Assembly (NCBI GenBank): GCA_903881205.1
Contig: CAIRSC010000050.1
Span: forward strand, 1 to 8,745
Length of the DNA: 8,745 nt
From: an uncultured bacterium
Lineage (GTDB): Bacteria; Patescibacteriota; Minisyncoccia; Phycocordibacterales; UBA2100
Direction: 5' to 3'
Part shown: positions 5,389 to 8,745 of the stretch, piece by piece
Layout of the letters: each line of letters opens with the position of its first letter
How positions within the stretch are numbered: the stretch's first letter is position 1
Notes under the pieces: generated by a model
Seen by the model: the letters and a program-made list of their open reading frames with translations, nothing else
Told to the model about the DNA's origin: nothing
Database searches by the model: none
Program-made: the position numbers and the translations under genes

Positions 5389-6357
5389 TTAGCGTCTTTC
5401 CGAAATACTCACGCTTCGGCGTCGCTGCACGAACCAAGCGCCCGCGATCAACAAAATGATCAATCCCACGACAACCGGTCGGTCGGCATACTTGGCGGCA
5501 CCTGTTGCTGATGCGCGCAAGCACGAGGTCCATCCGAAAGCACTGGTTCCACTGTCGAGCAGAACATCAAAGAGAGTGGTTTCCTGGCCATCCGATAGTT
5601 GCCCTTCAAGATAATATGCGCCCGCAGTGCGATCCGCGAGTGAGTAGATCATGCGAGCGTCAGTTCCCGGATGGAGCTCAACGGCATCGGTCGTATCATC
5701 CAGTGGCGCGTCACCAATATGTGCGTCGGCGGCATACAGCTGCCACCTGATCGTGCCGATATACGGAGCAATGGAACCATTATGAACGGTCGCAGTGATA
5801 GAGGCGCCGCCCTGTGATATGTACGCGACCGTGAGCGGTTGGTACGGTTGGCCGTTGATCGCAAGGAGGCGGACCGATGCCGATGGCTGCATGCCGCCTT
5901 GTATCACAATGCTGGTGGTCGCGGTCGGATAGCCGACAGCGGCGAATATTTGAGCCGCTGATGCGGCCTGCGGCGCAAGTGTCATCGCGACGGTGTACGA
6001 GCCATTACTGAGATCCACAGGCACTTTCCACACAAAGTCCGTCTGCGCAGTGTAGTTGCCGAAGAGTGTAATATGCTGCGGAACGACGAACCGATCGACA
6101 ATGGTACGCTCTCCCGAATCGGAGCGGACCACATCAACGACCATCATCGCATCCGGGATCACGACGGATCCCGTATTTTTAATTTCGGCATGAAATCCGA
6201 CTGACGTGCTCGGGACGGTTGACGTGAGACCGCTCTCGAGCGTCATGGTAACGGGAAGTTCGATAGCACACGAAGTATTTTGCGCCGCAACCGAGAACGG
6301 AGATGCCGCCAGCAGTAGTGTAAGCAGGAGCGTTACTTTTTTAGATGATATGTACAT
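5389..6357 (-). CDS. Type I membrane protein with two extracellular Ig-like (CARDB-like) domains
   Basis: The product is 322 aa; no named gene is recognised. Residues 1-25 are a signal peptide (KK, then LLLTLLLAASPFSVAAQ). Residues about 35-150 look like a CARDB/Ig-type beta sandwich, with GFHAEIKNTGSVVIPDAM and NGSYTVAMTLAP strands. Residues about 158-270 look like a second one, with ASITATVHNGSIAPYIGTI and GAYYLEGQLSDGQE. One membrane helix (about 294-311, VVVGLIILLIAGAWFV) is followed by QRRRSVSISERR, so the C terminus is cytoplasmic. It has only two cysteines, C30 and C279, each preceded by Thr-Ser, which could join the ends of the ectodomain. It follows the glycine-rich protein gene by 6 nt. 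An AGGAA in the previous gene's last codons lies 12 nt before its ATG, possibly as a ribosome binding site. It could be the membrane anchor or assembly partner of the secreted operon products; that is inference. Confidence 0.82.
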   Translation of the reverse strand: MYISSKKVTLLLTLLLAASPFSVAAQNTSCAIELPVTMTLESGLTSTVPSTSVGFHAEIKNTGSVVIPDAMMVVDVVRSDSGERTIVDRFVVPQHITLFGNYTAQTDFVWKVPVDLSNGSYTVAMTLAPQAASAAQIFAAVGYPTATTSIVIQGGMQPSASVRLLAINGQPYQPLTVAYISQGGASITATVHNGSIAPYIGTIRWQLYAADAHIGDAPLDDTTDAVELHPGTDARMIYSLADRTAGAYYLEGQLSDGQETTLFDVLLDSGTSAFGWTSCLRASATGAAKYADRPVVVGLIILLIAGAWFVQRRRSVSISERR

Positions 6358-6363
6358 AGCTGA

Positions 6364-8667
6364 TTATCGTTCCTGAAAGGTGGGCGTCACATTCACCGTC
6401 TGCGTCTCGGGTGTGAATGATTGTCCCACATATGGTGTGCATGCGAGCGTGAATGTGGTCTGCTGAGTGATCGGTAGGGTCGCATGAGAACCGGAGATCG
6501 CATTCCACGTTTGACCATTGCTGCCGGTGACGGAGCATCCTGAAACATTCGATACGTTCCACAGCACGGCAGCAGTACCACTTTTTGGGACGATCTGCGG
6601 ACGTACCTGAAGATGCCCGGTGGTGCCGGAGCCGGCATTGAATGACGGTGGTGGTGGCGTGATACATGCACCCGCACCACATTGATATGAACAACTCTGT
6701 ACGGTAGCGCCAGTGCAGCTGTTCACCACGGTGTTGCCGGAGCACATATTGGTGGGCGTGCAGGTGAATGTGACCGTCTTTACATCGGAGCCGGTCCCGC
6801 CCGGTCCGGTGCACGAGATGGAATAGGTCGTAGTGACGAGTGGAGACACCGAACGAGTGCCCGATACTGCTCCGCCTGTCGAGAAGTTCGTGCCTGTACA
6901 CGATGTGGCATTCGACGATGACCATGTCAGTGTTGATGATTGATTGGCCGTGACGGATGAAGGTGATGCGGTGAGTAGCACCATAGGTGCGGGATTCACC
7001 ACCGTCTTCGAGAATGTCGCCCATGACGAGGAGTTGGCATCGTGAGCACCGTCGATCGTATCGATTGTCTGCACGCGGAAGGTCATCGTACCCGCCGAGG
7101 AGGTTGCGTGCGTGGTGTCGCCCTCCGAACCGCTTGCTGTATAACCGGTGGCGGGAATGTATTCGTCGATACTACCGTTGTTGTCCCAATCAACTGCATA
7201 TCGGATGAGGTGTGGGTTGTTTGGGGTTGTCGCGGTGAACCCATATGTATACGAAGTACCAGCGGCGGCAGTGCCAGGCCAGGAAACAGGATTGGTCCAG
7301 GTGGGGGTGGTGGGGGGACTGCTTTGGGAGCAGGTGATCTTTACCTGACCATTAGCGCCTGCCGCGCCTGCCGTCGCACAGGATCCTCGTGCGCCTGTCC
7401 CGCCGCTTCCGCCGCCACCGGGTCCGCTTCCGGAAACCCCCGGATTACATGCAACTGCCGAAGCTCCTCCTACGCCTCCACTTCCACCTCCACTTCCGCC
7501 GGCACCACTCGGCGAGCCCACTCCCGTCATACTCGTATCATATCCGTTTCCGCCCGAGCTACCGTTTCCGCCCGAGCCACCACTTGAAACGGTCGTACCG
7601 GTACCGGATCCACCTGCGCCGCCGGCAGGGATCACATTAAAGAAGCCTTCTCCTCCCAAAACCATCTCGTCACCGGTTCCGCCGCCCCCTCCCTGACCTG
7701 AGACAAATGAACCGAAAGAGCTGCTTTCGCCCGTTCTGCCGGTAAGATTTGTCCCCCATAGACCCGCGATATAGCCACTCGGACCTGAGCTATTCGGATA
7801 GTAGGTATACACGGGGTTTGCCGGACCGCCCGATCCGCCTGATCCTACGCGTACAGTGATCGGACCGCTTACTTGTCCCGTTGAATATTGTGTCCGTGCA
7901 TATCCGCCACCGCCACCGCCTGCTCCGGCATGTGCGCTGGATCCGGTAGCGCCTCCGCCTGCGCCACCACCGCCTGCGCCCCACACTTCAACAGCCATCG
8001 AACTGTACGCCGGCACCGTGCGCGCGTATGTTCCCGGAGTCGAATATACTTCAGGGACTCCATTACATTGAAGCAGTGGGTCAGTCCAAGAAATGACGAC
8101 AGATCCTGGCGAGCCTGGCGAGCCGTAATTACTTTGAGGATAGAAGTCAGGAGCGCCGCCGGCGCCGCCAGTACCTACTGTTACGCTTATTGTGCCGGAA
8201 ATAGCTCCTGCTGAATATGTTTTGATTGATAGCCCACCTGCGCCACCATTATATCCATGACCACAATTACCGGGTGACAGCGGGGAGCTCCCTCCGGTAC
8301 CACCGGGACTTCCTCCTCCTTGAATATTTGAATCCCCGCCCACCGCGCCTCCCGGAGCACCGTCGGCGCCGCGTATGGCACTGCATGATCCGTAGAGCGG
8401 TCCTGAATTAATTCCGATTCCTCCCTGTCCACCATAACCGATCGCCTGACCAAATTGACTCAGTGATCCGGCGGCACCATTTTGGCCGGGATTGTCACTA
8501 ATTCTTCCGCCTTGTCCGCCGCCGCCTGCGCCATTTACCGTGACAGTGAGCGTTCCGTACGATGGGACCGTGAACGTACCCGAGGATGTAAAAGTTTGTG
8601 AACCCGCAAACGCAAGCTGCGGAAGAAAAATGAGAATGCCGAGAAGGGTCGGCACATATGTACGCAT
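6364..8667 (-). CDS. Large secreted glycine-rich adhesin-like protein with PKD/Ig-like domains and FQER tail
   Basis: The product is 767 aa from ATG 8667; this start gives a clean signal peptide (residues 1-21, ending QLAFA). ATG 8682 and TTG 8688 are in-frame alternatives. Two glycine-rich modules follow (about 24-195 and 206-446). Each opens with a TFTSSGTFTVP-type or EVYSTPGTYARTVP-type strand, then (N/W)GAGGGG, and closes with GSVVISW or GQVKITC. This resembles the Gly-rich domain of phage tail-tip adhesins and other surface proteins. Next come a PKD/Ig-like region (455-557) with a DWDNNGSID motif (493-501) that may bind calcium, an Ig-like domain (560-637), a six-Cys segment (636-668), a PPPP linker, and a last Ig-like domain (676-767) with C711/C743 ending VNVTPTFQER. 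The total of 16 cysteines is even. I infer surface display and adhesion. It sits 6 nt before the membrane-protein gene and follows another FQE-tailed gene. Confidence 0.85.
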   Translation of the reverse strand: MRTYVPTLLGILIFLPQLAFAGSQTFTSSGTFTVPSYGTLTVTVNGAGGGGQGGRISDNPGQNGAAGSLSQFGQAIGYGGQGGIGINSGPLYGSCSAIRGADGAPGGAVGGDSNIQGGGSPGGTGGSSPLSPGNCGHGYNGGAGGLSIKTYSAGAISGTISVTVGTGGAGGAPDFYPQSNYGSPGSPGSVVISWTDPLLQCNGVPEVYSTPGTYARTVPAYSSMAVEVWGAGGGGAGGGATGSSAHAGAGGGGGGYARTQYSTGQVSGPITVRVGSGGSGGPANPVYTYYPNSSGPSGYIAGLWGTNLTGRTGESSSFGSFVSGQGGGGGTGDEMVLGGEGFFNVIPAGGAGGSGTGTTVSSGGSGGNGSSGGNGYDTSMTGVGSPSGAGGSGGGSGGVGGASAVACNPGVSGSGPGGGGSGGTGARGSCATAGAAGANGQVKITCSQSSPPTTPTWTNPVSWPGTAAAGTSYTYGFTATTPNNPHLIRYAVDWDNNGSIDEYIPATGYTASGSEGDTTHATSSAGTMTFRVQTIDTIDGAHDANSSSWATFSKTVVNPAPMVLLTASPSSVTANQSSTLTWSSSNATSCTGTNFSTGGAVSGTRSVSPLVTTTYSISCTGPGGTGSDVKTVTFTCTPTNMCSGNTVVNSCTGATVQSCSYQCGAGACITPPPPSFNAGSGTTGHLQVRPQIVPKSGTAAVLWNVSNVSGCSVTGSNGQTWNAISGSHATLPITQQTTFTLACTPYVGQSFTPETQTVNVTPTFQER

Positions 8668-8673
8668 TCGATA

Positions 8674-8679
8674 ATTATA
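8674..8679 (-). promoter_or_regulatory. Perfect -10 hexamer just before the glycine-rich protein start
   Basis: TATAAT on the minus strand (8679-8674) lies exactly 6 nt before the ATG at 8667, so a transcript starting at the usual distance would begin at the start codon. No -35 match is visible 16-18 nt upstream. If the ATG at 8682 is the real start, the hexamer is simply coding sequence (Tyr-Asn). Confidence 0.25.
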
Positions 8680-8711
8680 CATCCGCAAATACGTTCAGAT
8701 CGTTCCTGCCG

Positions 8712-8745
8712 CTACTGTTCCTGAAACGTCGGCACCAGATTCACC
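8712..8745 (-). CDS. C-terminal end of another FQE-tailed surface protein (partial)
   Basis: Only the last 10 codons and the TAG stop (8714-8712) are inside the window; they read VNLVPTFQEQ. This is nearly the same as the ends of the two downstream operon proteins (VNVTPTFQER and VNLIPVFQEN), so an upstream gene almost certainly carries the same terminal Ig-like domain. On the DNA, plus positions 8716-8744 match 6369-6397 at 24 of 29 bases. The next gene begins 23-44 nt later, depending on its start, so this gene belongs to the same operon. An AGGAACGAT follows its stop and could serve the next gene as a Shine-Dalgarno. Confidence 0.75.
   Translation of the reverse strand, partial: VNLVPTFQEQ

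Noticed and set aside
6341..7024. Minus-strand 227-codon frame within the glycine-rich protein gene
   Set aside because: It overlaps the true frame along nearly its whole length and is His/Arg/Cys-rich with no domain; it is a frame shadow.
7042..7587. Plus-strand 181-codon frame opposite the glycine-rich region
   Set aside because: Low-complexity antisense of Gly codons (runs of Ser, Thr, Ala and Arg); no independent evidence.
7310..8600. CRISPR-like or satellite repeats in the Gly-rich coding region
   Set aside because: The apparent repeats are irregular GGN codon runs inside an intact frame, without constant unit length or spacers.

Overview
The window looks like a chromosomal piece of a Candidate Phyla Radiation (Patescibacteria, Parcubacteria-like) bacterium. 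This rests on recognising the Ig-like surface-domain style (for example WNVSNVxxCxVTGxNGxTW), the bacterial EF-Tu sequence, and starts mostly without a Shine-Dalgarno. It is not a computed placement. Every gene I can support is on the minus strand, so transcription runs from high to low coordinates, and the standard genetic code fits.

Right block (2902-8745): a tight run of five genes for secreted or membrane-anchored proteins, with gaps of 6-57 nt depending on the starts chosen. In order they are: the last 10 codons of an upstream gene, a 767-aa glycine-rich secreted protein with Ig/PKD-like domains, a 322-aa type I membrane protein, a 496-aa signal-anchored protein with a carboxypeptidase-regulatory-like domain, and a 308-aa signal-anchored Cys-rich protein. 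Three of the five end in almost the same tail (VNxxPxFQE plus one residue). None has a visible enzymatic domain, so I read the block as a cell-surface or adhesion operon. A perfect 12-bp terminator hairpin closes it at 2849-2876.

Middle block (1321-2816): a monocistronic tuf gene (EF-Tu). It has a good -35/-10 promoter, a leader of about 210 nt with two consecutive hairpins right before the start codon, and a perfect 14-bp terminator.

Left block (1-1319): an ornithine cyclodeaminase gene (ornithine to proline plus ammonia), followed after 15 nt by the first 44 codons of a DUF1697 gene. Between the tuf terminator and the cyclodeaminase lies what appears to be a complete trp-style attenuator. 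It comprises a promoter, a 27-codon leader ORF with four proline codons that would start at the predicted +1, and four RNA segments that can pair 1:2, 2:3 and 3:4. Segments 3:4 form an intrinsic terminator 12 nt before the cyclodeaminase start. Segment 1 encodes Phe-Pro-Pro-Ala and segment 2 encodes the leader's last codons, as classical attenuation by proline shortage requires. This is the most interesting item in the window. It is inferred from sequence alone.
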